64,000 nt of DNA from UBA1876 sp003446665 (GTDB lineage: Bacteria > Synergistota > Synergistia > Synergistales > Thermovirgaceae): the NCBI GenBank assembly GCA_040616305.1, contig CP159918.1, forward strand, positions 248,001-312,000, read 5' to 3'. Position numbers and translations under genes: made by a program. The notes beneath the pieces are model-generated. The model did no database searches, was not told where the DNA came from, and worked only from the letters and a program-made list of their open reading frames with translations. Positions 51,256 to 59,760 of the stretch are shown here, one piece after another (position 1 is the stretch's first letter; each line of letters opens with the position of its first letter).

Positions 51256-52566
51256 ATGGGTGACGGGAGAAAAATTGGCGGCGGCGAGAGGGCCACGCTG
51301 CGTTACAGGTGGGTTGTATGGGGCGTTATGTCTCTGGCGTACATGGTGGTCTTTTTTCACAGGCTTGCAGCGGGCGTCGTCAGGGACGACCTCATAGCGG
51401 CCTTCGGCCTTTCTTCCACTGCCTTCGGTCACCTGGCGGCCACGTATTCTTACGCCTATCTTTTGATGCAGATTCCCGTGGGGCTTTTGGCTGATACCCT
51501 GGGGGCCAGGCTGACGGTGACCTTCGGTATGGTCCTTGCCGGGGTCGGATCGCTTCTTTTCGGTTATGCGCCGAATGCCTTCTGGCTTTTTGCCGGCCGT
51601 TTCGTAGTGGGTGTAGGCGTTTCAACGGTGTTCGTATGTATCCTCAAAATCCTTTCCCGTTGGTACCGGGAAAACGAATTCGCCACCATGTCCGGTCTCA
51701 CCAATTCCATCGGAAACCTTGGTGGTTATCTTGCCCAGACGCCCCTGGCCATTCTCGTGGCCGCCATTACCTGGAGGCATACCTTCGCAGCCATGGGCGT
51801 TCTGTCCTTCGCCCTGGCTGCCGCCTGCTACGTCTTCGTCAGGAACAGGCCCGAATCCATGGGATTGCCCTCCCTGGGTGCCGCGAAAATCCGGGAAGAA
51901 CTCCCGTCGGGCAACCTCTTTTCCGGAGTTTTGGAAATCATCCGGTATCCGCTCATGTGGCCGGGGCTTTTTTTCGTCCCCCTTTTCATGGGAGCCGCCC
52001 TGGCGGTGACGGGAGCGTGGGGGGTGCCTTTCCTGCAGGATGTCTACGGGATGGCGCCTCGGCAGGCTTCTGGTATCGTTTCCGCGGCGGTGATAGGGTC
52101 GATACTGGGTGGACTCGTTCTTGGCAGCATTTCCGACAGACTGGGGCGAAGGAAGCCGCCGATGATGACTGCCGGGATCGTCTACGTTATCTGCTGGGGG
52201 ATATTGGTCTTTTTTACCTCAAGACCCGTTTCCGGGGCAGTCATGACGGTGCTTTTTTTCTGCCAGGGTTTTTCTTCGATGGCTTTTGTCATCGCCCTGA
52301 CTATCACCAAGGAAATCAATCACCCGGAAAAAACCGGGATAGCCATCGCCTTGTTGAACATGACTACCTTTATGGGGATAGCCCTGTTCCCGCCGCTGAT
52401 GGGGGCCGTCATGGATCTGTCGGCCGGACTCCCTGCGTGGATAGTCTACAGGCGGTCTTTCATGACCTGTTTCGTGGCGGCCGTGATCGGGCTTATACTG
52501 GCCTCACGCATGAAGGAGACCCGTTGCCGCAACATCTATTTCGAGATACGGCGCGGCGGAAACTGA
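51256..52566 (+). CDS. Major facilitator superfamily transporter (NNP/OFA-like)
   Basis: 436 residues with about 12 membrane segments. The loop 2-3 signature GLLADTLGARLTVTFG and the repeat in the second half, GSISDRLGRRKPP, identify an MFS carrier. The N-terminus WVVWGVMSLAYMVVFFHRLAAGVV is like organic-anion or sugar-phosphate antiporters, but the substrate is not determined. ATG 51256 follows AGGAGG. It converges with the DUF2993 gene, with no clear terminator in the 15-bp gap. Confidence 0.85.
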   Translation: MGDGRKIGGGERATLRYRWVVWGVMSLAYMVVFFHRLAAGVVRDDLIAAFGLSSTAFGHLAATYSYAYLLMQIPVGLLADTLGARLTVTFGMVLAGVGSLLFGYAPNAFWLFAGRFVVGVGVSTVFVCILKILSRWYRENEFATMSGLTNSIGNLGGYLAQTPLAILVAAITWRHTFAAMGVLSFALAAACYVFVRNRPESMGLPSLGAAKIREELPSGNLFSGVLEIIRYPLMWPGLFFVPLFMGAALAVTGAWGVPFLQDVYGMAPRQASGIVSAAVIGSILGGLVLGSISDRLGRRKPPMMTAGIVYVICWGILVFFTSRPVSGAVMTVLFFCQGFSSMAFVIALTITKEINHPEKTGIAIALLNMTTFMGIALFPPLMGAVMDLSAGLPAWIVYRRSFMTCFVAAVIGLILASRMKETRCRNIYFEIRRGGN

Positions 52567-52581
52567 AAAGGGCTACAGGGT

Positions 52582-53358
52582 TTATTCTCTCCTGAAAGTA
52601 TAGGTTCTGCCCTCGAAGGGTTTTGGTTCGAGGCGGCTTTTGATTACGACCCTGTCTTCTTCCTGGATTATACTGTCAAGAACCAGCGGGAAAGGGAACT
52701 CCCCCAGGTCGATGACAGGCTGGATACGGGAGATGGCTCTTTCCGTCAGTCCATCTGGTACGTCGACTTTGTTGACGCGGACCTTGCAGTCATCCAGCCA
52801 TATTTCCTGTCCGTGCCGTATGGCGAAGCTGCCCTCCATTTCAAGGAGAATGTCGAATCTGAATATGAACTTCGCCAGGTAATAGCCCCTGGCGTAAATA
52901 CCGCCTTCCCGGAAATCAAGGGATAAATCGTGCCAATGTTCGTCATCGTTGCCGAACTGCTTGACCAGAAGGGCGTCGTTTACGTCTTGTTCCAGGATAA
53001 CCGCCGAGGCCTTGACATCCAGCATCTCCTTTACATCGGGTCCTTTTTCGTCCCAGGTCGCTGGAGGCGTGAAGGTTACGTCACTGGCGTCGATTTTCAG
53101 GCTTTCGATCCTTACACCGCCAAGCTCGCAGCCTTCAAAGTCCAGGTATATGCGGCGTACCCTGCCGTTTTCGTCGGGTCCGCCATCTACAATCATTTCC
53201 ATCGTTTCGGGCTTGAGTCCCGAAACAAAAGCATCGAAGAGCCTTTGTGCGGCAGCTTCTTCGTCATGGCCGGCCGAGACTGGAAGCGGTGTCACAAAAA
53301 GCAAAAAAAGCAGGAACCCGAAGGCGAAGATGATGCCTGCGAAGCTTTTTTTAAACAT
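52582..53358 (-). CDS. Exported DUF2993 (LmeA-like) protein
   Basis: 258 residues with a signal peptide (about 1-29, ending VSAG). The body is beta-rich with alternating phrases such as LGGVRIESLKIDASDVTF and GIYARGYYLAKFIFRFDILL, the layout of LmeA/DUF2993 phospholipid-binding folds. The C-terminus has the RISRIQPVIDLGEFPFP-like segment seen in that family. It probably acts in the periplasm on lipid or lipoglycan. No specific partner is evident. Confidence 0.65.
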   Translation of the reverse strand: MFKKSFAGIIFAFGFLLFLLFVTPLPVSAGHDEEAAAQRLFDAFVSGLKPETMEMIVDGGPDENGRVRRIYLDFEGCELGGVRIESLKIDASDVTFTPPATWDEKGPDVKEMLDVKASAVILEQDVNDALLVKQFGNDDEHWHDLSLDFREGGIYARGYYLAKFIFRFDILLEMEGSFAIRHGQEIWLDDCKVRVNKVDVPDGLTERAISRIQPVIDLGEFPFPLVLDSIIQEEDRVVIKSRLEPKPFEGRTYTFRRE

Positions 53359-53444
53359 ATTTGCCCACCCTCCATGTCCGATTCGGTTGTTTTCTTGCAG
53401 AAGCCACCTAAAATAATATCATTATTTTGCCGAAAGGAGTCGTG

Positions 53445-53648
53445 TTGACTGGCCATATGAAAGCCGAAGGATTCCTGATGACCGAAGGAAAGTTGCGCAA
53501 ACGGGCCGCGTTTCTTGCCGCAGATGGCACCACGGCTTTAAACCGGGACAAATGGCTGCGCCTTGCCGAAGAAGCCGCCGACTCGGGCGATTGGCTTCTG
53601 GCCGAATATGCCTACAAGCGGGGATTGGGGCTGCGTGTGCTGTGGTAA
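53445..53648 (+). CDS. Small helical protein upstream of sfsA
   Basis: About 67 residues, mostly helical and basic at the start (EGKLRKRAAFLAADG), ending LAEYAYKRGLG. A TTG start at 53445 is best placed after AAAGGAG, but GTG 53442 and ATG 53457 are possible. Its stop overlaps the start of sfsA by a few bases, which supports translation. The ANRDKWLRLAEEAADSGDWLLAEYAYKRG-type tail looks like a single TPR-like unit. Family not recognised. Confidence 0.5.
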   Translation: MTGHMKAEGFLMTEGKLRKRAAFLAADGTTALNRDKWLRLAEEAADSGDWLLAEYAYKRGLGLRVLW

Positions 53649-54805
53649 AAAACGAGGGACCTAATTTTTACCGGGCTGCCGCGGGAGGCTTGAAGAAGGG
53701 CAAATTCCTTTCCAGGCCAAACAGGTTCACCGTGACCTGTGAGACAGATGGGGGAGTTATAAGGGCCTATCTTCCCAATCCCGGCAGACTTTGGGAACTG
53801 CTTCTTCCAGGAGTGACGGTGCTGCTAGAGAGGGCCGGGGAAGGTTCCAATCGCAACACCGGGTATACGGCCCTGGCGGTAGAAACCGGAAGAGGGCCTG
53901 TGATGCTTCATACCCATCGAACCAACGATGCTGCCGAATGGCTGTTGCGGCGGGGCCTCGTCCCGGGATGGGAAAAAGCCAGGGTCGCAAGGCGGGAAGC
54001 GACCTATGGCGGAAGCCGTTTCGACTTTCTCCTGGAGTTGCCCGAAGGACGCGTGCCCGCCGAGGTCAAGTCCTGCACGCTCTTTGGAAAAGAGATGGCC
54101 ATGTTCCCCGACGCCCCGTCCGAACGGGCCAGGCGCCACGTACTACACCTGGCGGAGATAGGTCGGTCAGGTCCGAAGCCTCTTGTCCTCTTCCTAGTCC
54201 AGTCGGGGTGTATGAAATACTTCCTTCCAGATTTTCACACCGATTTCGACTTTGCCCGGGCTTTATACGAAGTCAGAAACCATATCGACATAAAGGCCGT
54301 CGGAATCGAGTGGAGCCAGGATCTCGTAATGGGACGGATTACGCGTGAAATTGAGGTGCCATGGGATATTTTTGCAAGACACGGAATAGACAGCGGTGCC
54401 TATCTGCTTTTGCTCAAACTCGATAAAAGTCGTAGCGTAAACACAGGGAGTCTGGGTGCGATCGAATTCCCGTCGGGTTATTACTGCTATGTGGGGTCGG
54501 CTCGAAGGAACCTGAAACCGCGCATATCGAGACACCTCAGGCGCAGGAAAAACTTCCACTGGCATATCGATTATTTGAGAGAACATTGCAAGGTGGCGGG
54601 TTGTCTTCCCGTCAGGTCGGCAGACCACCTGGAATGTGGCCTCGCCTCGGCGGTGGGGTCTGTTGCCGAAGGTTCAGTGCCTGGTTTCGGTTCTTCCGAT
54701 TGTTCCTGTAATTCCCATCTTTTCCGCTTTTTCTCTGATCCCCTTGAAAACAGGAAATTTGTAGAGATACTGATGGATTTCAGGATCGACAGGCTGGTGC
54801 GCTGA
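53642..54805 (+). CDS. sfsA: SfsA-DUF123/GIY-YIG fusion protein
   Basis: 387 residues in two parts. Residues 1-235 are SfsA: SRPNRFTVTCETDGG, YLPNPGRLWELLLPG, RREATYGGSRFDFLLE and AEVKSCTLFG, the PD-(D/E)XK-like core with Asp and Glu-x-Lys. Residues about 265-385 are a DUF123 domain of the GIY-YIG type (GAYLLLLKLDKSR, YYCYVGSARRNL, HWHIDYLR). Both are nuclease-like folds, with SfsA linked to nucleic-acid binding, so a DNA-acting fusion is likely. GTG 53642 is inferred. The end of the upstream ORF overlaps it. Upstream in-frame starts lack ribosome sites. Confidence 0.85.
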   Translation: MVKNEGPNFYRAAAGGLKKGKFLSRPNRFTVTCETDGGVIRAYLPNPGRLWELLLPGVTVLLERAGEGSNRNTGYTALAVETGRGPVMLHTHRTNDAAEWLLRRGLVPGWEKARVARREATYGGSRFDFLLELPEGRVPAEVKSCTLFGKEMAMFPDAPSERARRHVLHLAEIGRSGPKPLVLFLVQSGCMKYFLPDFHTDFDFARALYEVRNHIDIKAVGIEWSQDLVMGRITREIEVPWDIFARHGIDSGAYLLLLKLDKSRSVNTGSLGAIEFPSGYYCYVGSARRNLKPRISRHLRRRKNFHWHIDYLREHCKVAGCLPVRSADHLECGLASAVGSVAEGSVPGFGSSDCSCNSHLFRFFSDPLENRKFVEILMDFRIDRLVR

Positions 54806-54828
54806 AAACAAGTCCGGGAAATGACAGC

Positions 54829-54865
54829 TTGACATTGCGTGTATATGTGGCTATATTGACACATA
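54829..54865 (+). promoter_or_regulatory. arsR promoter and candidate ArsR operator
   Basis: A perfect TTGACA (54829-54834), 17-bp spacer, TATATT (54852-54857). An inverted repeat TATGTG (54844-54849) / CACATA (54860-54865) straddles the -10, where an ArsR dimer would block RNA polymerase. Confidence 0.7.
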
Positions 54866-54887
54866 GGAAATAAAAAGGAGTGGCGAC

Positions 54888-55241
54888 ATGACACTTTCAG
54901 AGAAAAAGGTCCAGATTTTCAAGGCCCTCGCCCATCCCGTCAGACTGGCCATAGTAGAGAAGCTTGCTGAAAAAGAGCGGTGCGTTTGCGACATAGCAGA
55001 ATGGTTTGATTGCGACAGGACGACCATAAGCAAACACCTTTCGATATTGAAGAACGCCGGAATAATAACTGACCGAAAGGAAGGCCTGAAAGTTCACTAC
55101 GCACTGCGAATGACGTGCATCATTCCGCTTCTTGATTGCGTGGAAGGCAATTTGCGGGATGACGTACGGAGGGAATATGAAAGCTGCTGCGGAATGGCTC
55201 GGGAAAACCTTAAAACATCGGGAGGAATCGAAAATGCATAA
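54888..55241 (+). CDS. arsR: ArsR/SmtB-family metalloregulator
   Basis: 117 residues. Winged helix with LAHPVRLAIVEKLAEKE, then the Cys-bearing helix RCVCDIAEWF (31-40, the classical CVC arsenite site) and recognition helix DRTTISKHLSILKNAGI. A third Cys at 42 and a C-terminal Cys pair (YESCCGM) could also bind metalloid. It should repress its own operon until arsenite or an organoarsenical binds. The stop overlaps the thioredoxin-like start by eight bases. Confidence 0.92.
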   Translation: MTLSEKKVQIFKALAHPVRLAIVEKLAEKERCVCDIAEWFDCDRTTISKHLSILKNAGIITDRKEGLKVHYALRMTCIIPLLDCVEGNLRDDVRREYESCCGMARENLKTSGGIENA

Positions 55242-55482
55242 GATCCAGATACTTGGTACGGGATGCCCGAAATGCCGCAAACTCGCCGAGACAGCGGAAA
55301 AGGCCGCCACGCAGGCGGGTTTGGACTATGAAATCGTGAAGGTCACCGATTTGAACGACATCATGGACTACGGTGTGGTAGTAACTCCGGGGCTTGCCCT
55401 GGACGGAAAGGTGCTTTTTACGGGGAAGGTCCCTTCAGTAGATGAACTTACCCGCATGCTCAGGAAGGCCGCCGGGAAATAA
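55234..55482 (+). CDS. Small redox-active thioredoxin-like protein
   Basis: 82 residues with GTGCPKCRKLAETAEKA at the start (Cys 11 and 14, CPKC) and VVVTPGLALDGKVLFTGKVP, the cis-Pro part of the fold. This is the TM0996-type 'small redox-active disulfide protein 2' family often found beside ArsP-type permeases. It probably recycles ArsC or the permease thiols. ATG 55234 has GGAGG eight bases before it. Confidence 0.87.
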   Translation: MHKIQILGTGCPKCRKLAETAEKAATQAGLDYEIVKVTDLNDIMDYGVVVTPGLALDGKVLFTGKVPSVDELTRMLRKAAGK

Positions 55483-55540
55483 TCATGATCCTGTTGCTGT
55501 TAAAGAGCGCGCAACGATCGTGTAAAGGGGTTCTTTTTCC

Positions 55541-56707
55541 GTGAGCGATAAAAACAAACTTTTCTGGCTTGCCGTTGTTTTTGCGCTTTTTTATTTTATG
55601 CCGGCCGACAGCTACAGGGTGCAGTCGGGAGCCGTCGAAGCCGTTGCCATGCTCCACGAGTACGCACGGGAACATGTGTTGCTCTGTCTCGTTCCTGCCT
55701 TTTTCATCGCCGGAGCCATCAGTGTTTTCGTGAGCGCCCAATCGGTAATGAAATACCTGGGAGGAAATGCCCGCAAGTCAGTTGCCTATTCCGTGGCCGC
55801 CGTATCGGGTACGGTCCTGGCGGTTTGTTCATGCACCGTTTTGCCGCTTTTTGCCGGGATATACAAGCGTGGCGCCGGACTGGGGCCCGCAACGGCATTT
55901 CTTTATTCCGGCCCGGCCATCAACGTCCTGGCAATCATACTCACTGCCAGGGTTTTGGGAGTGCAGCTGGGCGTCGCAAGGGCTGTGGGTGCCATTGTCT
56001 TCAGCGTAGTGATAGGCATCGCCATGTCGCTTCTTTTTAACCGCGAAGAAGCCCAAAGGCAGCAGGATTTCGCCCTCGCGGAGGACATTGGCGAAGACAA
56101 GCCGCTTTGGCAAACGGTCTGGCACATAGCATCCCTGGTGGTCTTTCTGGTCTTCGCCAACTGGGCGGCGCCGAGAGAACCGGGAGGTTTGTGGTCCGCC
56201 ATTTACGGCATAAAGTGGTATGTCGCCGGAGCGGCTCTTTTGAGCGTGGCCTTTTCGACGCTCAGATGGTTCGATCACGGCGAGAGAGAATCCTGGCTGG
56301 ATTCTACCAAAGGCTATGCACTCCAGGTCATGCCTCTGCTTTTTGCCGGTGTGCTCGTCGCCGGGTTCCTCCTCGGTCGCCCGGGACAGGAGGCGCTCAT
56401 TCCATCGAGATTCGTTGCCTCGCTTGTAGGGGGAAACAGTCTTTTCGCCAACTTTTTCGCTTCCATTGCGGGCGCGTTCATGTATTTCGCGACCCTGACG
56501 GAAGTGCCTATCCTCCAGGGGCTTTTGGGCGCCGGAATGGGGCAGGGCCCTGCCCTTGCCCTGCTCCTTGCCGGACCGGCCCTGTCGTTGCCTAACATGC
56601 TGGTTATACGAAGTGTTTTAGGCACGAAAAAAACCATTGCCTATGTCGGACTGGTCGTAGCCATGTCGGCGACAGCCGGGATGATTTACGGGGCCTTCGC
56701 AGCCTGA
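55541..56707 (+). CDS. arsP: ArsP-type permease (DUF318 family)
   Basis: 388 residues with about ten membrane segments. VCSCTVLPLFAGIYKRGAGL (Cys 96 and 98) and ATAFLYSGPAINVLAIILT are family signatures, and LLLAGPALSLPNMLVI repeats the pattern in the second half. ArsP exports trivalent organoarsenicals; related permeases act on other thiophilic ions. The operon has no ArsB or Acr3, so this permease is the only efflux candidate. GTG 55541 start with a weak ribosome site. Confidence 0.85.
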   Translation: MSDKNKLFWLAVVFALFYFMPADSYRVQSGAVEAVAMLHEYAREHVLLCLVPAFFIAGAISVFVSAQSVMKYLGGNARKSVAYSVAAVSGTVLAVCSCTVLPLFAGIYKRGAGLGPATAFLYSGPAINVLAIILTARVLGVQLGVARAVGAIVFSVVIGIAMSLLFNREEAQRQQDFALAEDIGEDKPLWQTVWHIASLVVFLVFANWAAPREPGGLWSAIYGIKWYVAGAALLSVAFSTLRWFDHGERESWLDSTKGYALQVMPLLFAGVLVAGFLLGRPGQEALIPSRFVASLVGGNSLFANFFASIAGAFMYFATLTEVPILQGLLGAGMGQGPALALLLAGPALSLPNMLVIRSVLGTKKTIAYVGLVVAMSATAGMIYGAFAA

Positions 56708-56731
56708 CGGGGCAAGAGAGAAGGTGCTTTT

Positions 56732-57157
56732 ATGACGAAAAAACTGAAGGTCCTTTTTCTTTGTACGGGAAATTCCAGCCGCAGCCAGATGGCAGAAGGA
56801 TGGGCCAGGGCAATTAAGGCAGATTCGATAGAAGCCTGGTCGGCCGGGACTGACCCGAAAGACGTCAACCCGAAGGCCATACAGGTAATGGCCGAAGCAG
56901 GCGTGGACATTTCAGGGCAAAAGAGCAAACATGTGGAAAGCCTGATGGATATTCCCTTCGACTTTGTAATAACACTTTGCGGAGACGCAAGGGATACCTG
57001 TCCCATTTTCCCGGGCGACGCAAAGGTTGTCCACCACGGGTTTGACGATCCTGCGAGAGCAGAAGGCCTTGAAGAGGAAATACTAAAGGTCTTCAGGCGT
57101 GTCCGGGACGAGATCCGGGATTTCGTAGCAGGCATGCCGGACAATCTTGGTAATTGA
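56732..57157 (+). CDS. arsC: Arsenate reductase, thioredoxin-coupled (LMW phosphatase fold)
   Basis: 141 residues. The phosphatase loop CTGNSSRSQMAE begins at Cys11, and the redox pair is Cys83 and Cys90 (TLCGDARDTCP), matching the three-Cys relay of pI258 ArsC (10, 82, 89). It reduces arsenate to arsenite, with thioredoxin, perhaps the 55234 protein, restoring it. Gap to arsP is 24 bp. Confidence 0.94.
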   Translation: MTKKLKVLFLCTGNSSRSQMAEGWARAIKADSIEAWSAGTDPKDVNPKAIQVMAEAGVDISGQKSKHVESLMDIPFDFVITLCGDARDTCPIFPGDAKVVHHGFDDPARAEGLEEEILKVFRRVRDEIRDFVAGMPDNLGN

Positions 57158-57193
57158 AAGTATGTCGACAAAATTGAAAGGAGGAGATGTTTC

Positions 57194-57520
57194 GTGGGTT
57201 TTCTCAAGAAATGGTATCCCGAGTTTACCGAAAAGCTCGACGAAATCGACGAACTCAGAAAAGAAAAGGGGGTTCTAGACGAAAAGACCTACCAGTTTCT
57301 ATGCCTTGCCCTGGCTATAAGGGGCAGGTCTGCTCCCTGCGTAAGGAAACACTTCCTGGGTGCCCTGGAAGCTGGGGCCACCATGGAAGAAGTATCCCAT
57401 GTGGTAGCTTTGACGATGAGGGAAGCCGCCGGAAACGACGATTGCTGGGTTCATGATGTTATCGGCGACGAAAAAGAATTAATGAAAAAGTCGTCAGGAG
57501 ATTGTTGCTGTAACAGGTAG
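57194..57520 (+). CDS. Carboxymuconolactone decarboxylase / AhpD-like protein
   Basis: 108 residues. Helical CMD fold with LCLALAIRGRSAPCVRKHFL (Cys in a CxxxH arrangement) and EEVSHVVALTMREAAGNDD. A Cys-rich C-terminal tail (DCCCN) is unusual and could bind metalloid. In arsenic operons AhpD-like proteins accompany ArsR and permeases, but their reaction is not settled. GTG 57194 start with AGGAG upstream; last gene of the arsenic-type operon. Confidence 0.75.
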   Translation: MGFLKKWYPEFTEKLDEIDELRKEKGVLDEKTYQFLCLALAIRGRSAPCVRKHFLGALEAGATMEEVSHVVALTMREAAGNDDCWVHDVIGDEKELMKKSSGDCCCNR

Positions 57521-57550
57521 CGGGAAAAACCGACGCTTTTTTGTGTGCAG

Positions 57551-57593
57551 CCTCCCGCCTCAAGTGATATCCTCTTAAGTGCGAGGCGGGAGG
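57551..57593 (+). promoter_or_regulatory. Perfect hairpin covering the EamA-gene ribosome-binding site
   Basis: CCTCCCGCCTC (57551-57561) pairs perfectly with GAGGCGGGAGG (57583-57593) around a 21-base loop. GGGAGG in the 3' arm is the ribosome site of the gene starting at 57602. No U-tract follows, so masking of initiation, with possible attenuation of read-through from the arsenic operon, is likely. Confidence 0.55.
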
Positions 57594-57601
57594 CGATTGC
57601 G

Positions 57602-58543
57602 TTGGTAATTGAACCAGGCAGCAGGAAAGCAGTGCTTTTGGCAGACGGGGCCATGTTCGTGGCCGCCGTTTTCTGGGGGTCTGGTTTCGGGGCCACCAAC
57701 TGGCTTTTGGGTTTTATGTCCCCTCTGTGGCTTTTGGCTCTCCGTTTCGTGGCGAGCACCGCCTTACTGGCGGCTGCCTTCAAGTCCAGACTTTCTCGCC
57801 TGGAGAGAAAAGACGTCTTCCTTGGCTGCCTGCTTGGAGGGCTTTTGGCCGCCACGTTCGTTGCCCATATAATCGGCCTGCTTTTCACTACGCCGGGCAA
57901 GCAATCTTTCATCGCCGGCAGCAATGTCGTCATGGTTCCTTTTCTTTACGCGTTCTTTTATCGAAAGATGCCCTCGCTCATCGCCACGGCGGCGGCCGTA
58001 GTTACCACGGCTGGTCTTTTGGTAATGGCCTTTACCCCGGGGATGACTTTCAATTTCGGTGATGCGCTTTCGCTGCTTTTGGCCTTGGGGATTGCTCTTC
58101 ACGTGCTGGCCGTGGGCAACTTGAGCCGCAGGATGGACCCCGTGGCCCTCACTGTTGTCCAGATGGCGGCGGCCGGTTTCTTCCTCACCGTTTCGGCTTT
58201 CATTTTCGAACCCTTTCCCTTCCTTGCGGAAGTCCCTGCCAAAGCCTGGGGAGGGCTTTTATACGTTGTGCTTTTTGTCACCGTCATCCCCTTTTTGATT
58301 CAGACGGTGGCCCAGCGCTACAGTCCCGAAACTCACGCGGCGATCCTGCTTTCTTTGGAAAGCCCCTCCGGCTACGTTTTCGCGGTTCTCATCGGGCAGG
58401 AAATCCTGAACGCTCAGATCGTTATTGGTGGGCTGGTAATCCTCGCCGGTGTGTTCCTTGCCGAAACCGAGACGTTCATGAGAAAGAAGTTTCACAGGCC
58501 TCCAAAAACAACCCTGCTACACGATAACGGTGACAGGCTGTGA
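57602..58543 (+). CDS. EamA/DMT-superfamily membrane transporter
   Basis: 313 residues with ten predicted membrane segments in two EamA repeats; FWGSGFGATNWLLGFMSPLW opens the first and the second begins near LSLLLALGIALHVLAVGNLS. YSPETHAAILLSLESPSGYV is the usual end-of-repeat pattern. DMT carriers export amino acids or metabolites; no substrate can be assigned. A TTG start at 57602 is inferred, eight bases after GGGAGG. The stop overlaps the next gene by four bases. Confidence 0.85.
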   Translation: MVIEPGSRKAVLLADGAMFVAAVFWGSGFGATNWLLGFMSPLWLLALRFVASTALLAAAFKSRLSRLERKDVFLGCLLGGLLAATFVAHIIGLLFTTPGKQSFIAGSNVVMVPFLYAFFYRKMPSLIATAAAVVTTAGLLVMAFTPGMTFNFGDALSLLLALGIALHVLAVGNLSRRMDPVALTVVQMAAAGFFLTVSAFIFEPFPFLAEVPAKAWGGLLYVVLFVTVIPFLIQTVAQRYSPETHAAILLSLESPSGYVFAVLIGQEILNAQIVIGGLVILAGVFLAETETFMRKKFHRPPKTTLLHDNGDRL

Positions 58544-59718
58544 CAAGGATAAGAAAGCTTCTCCCAAAGCTCATGGCCGCCAATTTCGGGATAATGGCAT
58601 TCAGCCAGGTGTATTTTCTTCTCCCGGTGTACCTGGAATGGGTCGGTGTGAGTGGCCCTGAGACGGTGGGATGGATTCTCGGCGCCTATTACGCTGCAAG
58701 CACCTTTCCGAGGCCCTTCCTGGCACAGCTGGTGGAGCGGTTCCCGCTTCGAAAGGTCTTGATGGCATCCGCCGTGCTTTGCGCCGTTGGTGGCGTGGGT
58801 CTGGCCCTTTCGGGTTCGTCCGTGCCGTTTCTGGTTTTTTGGAGGACGCTTTCCGGTTTTGCTTTCGGGCTTTACCTGGTGGCCCTTACAACCTACCAGA
58901 CCATGGTGATCCCCGACGAGGTCCGCGGCGGGGCCTTCGCTCTCGTCGCCGTGGGCGCCATGGCGCCTTTCGTTATTTCCCTGCCTCTGGGCGACTGGTT
59001 CCTGCATAAGGGGAGTTTCTCTTTTTATATCTGGATGGGCCCCGTGCTTGCCGTACTAAGCGGGTTTATAGCCTGCATACTGCGGCCCGTCGGCACCACG
59101 GGAGGCGGGAAAGAACAAAAAGAGCAATGGGGCAGGTGGACTGACCTTTTGCGTTTGAGGCCCCTGCAAGTTTTGCTGGTATCAACGGTGCTCTACGGCC
59201 TGACGGACGCGGCCATAATATCCGTCACACCCTTGGCGATGGACAAGAATCTCGTCCCGTCGGCGTTCATGGCTTCCTTTGCTGCAGGGGCCCTTTTGAT
59301 AAGGATCCTGGGATTCAAAATCCTGGACCTTTTCCCGAGATACGGGACGGCGGCCGTGGTCATCGCCGTCAACGCCGCCGCTCTTTTCGGGACCTCCTTT
59401 GCCGGAAGCAATCGGGCCTTTGCCTTTTGGGGGTTTTTCTACGGCCTGGGGGTGGGCGTAGGTTTCCCCCTGTATCTGGCACTGATAGGCGACGTGGCGC
59501 CCCAGTCTCTGAGACCCAAGGCCACGGCGCTGGTCTGGTTCATCCTGGACGGGTGTTTTTTTGTGACACCAGTATTAATGGGTTATCTCACCTCGTGCTA
59601 CGGTGCGCCGGGCGCTTTTCGTCTCCTGCCGGGCATAATCTTTTTCTGCGCGCCCGCTTTGTACTGGTTCCTCTGGAGGCCCCTCATGGGCTACAAAAAA
59701 GAGGGCTCACGGAAGTGA
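58540..59718 (+). CDS. Major facilitator superfamily transporter
   Basis: 392 residues, about 12 membrane segments. An MFS loop (LVERFPLRKVLMA) and the repeat KILDLFPRYGTAAVV are visible. It starts at GTG 58540, overlapping the EamA stop (GTGA), so the two carriers are translationally coupled. The N-terminal pattern (SQVYFLLPVYLEWVGVSGPE) resembles multidrug or sugar-type effluxers. Substrate unknown. Confidence 0.85.
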   Translation: MTRIRKLLPKLMAANFGIMAFSQVYFLLPVYLEWVGVSGPETVGWILGAYYAASTFPRPFLAQLVERFPLRKVLMASAVLCAVGGVGLALSGSSVPFLVFWRTLSGFAFGLYLVALTTYQTMVIPDEVRGGAFALVAVGAMAPFVISLPLGDWFLHKGSFSFYIWMGPVLAVLSGFIACILRPVGTTGGGKEQKEQWGRWTDLLRLRPLQVLLVSTVLYGLTDAAIISVTPLAMDKNLVPSAFMASFAAGALLIRILGFKILDLFPRYGTAAVVIAVNAAALFGTSFAGSNRAFAFWGFFYGLGVGVGFPLYLALIGDVAPQSLRPKATALVWFILDGCFFVTPVLMGYLTSCYGAPGAFRLLPGIIFFCAPALYWFLWRPLMGYKKEGSRK

Positions 59719-59730
59719 GCCCTCTTTTTT
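59695..59730. terminator. Bidirectional terminator between MFS gene and exported protein
   Basis: AAAAAAGAGGGCTCAC pairs perfectly with GTGAGCCCTCTTTTTT around GGAA, with A- and T-runs. It overlaps the last codons of the MFS gene. Confidence 0.88.
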
Positions 59731-59760
59731 AACTATTGAGTGACCGGATTCCGCTTGGTT

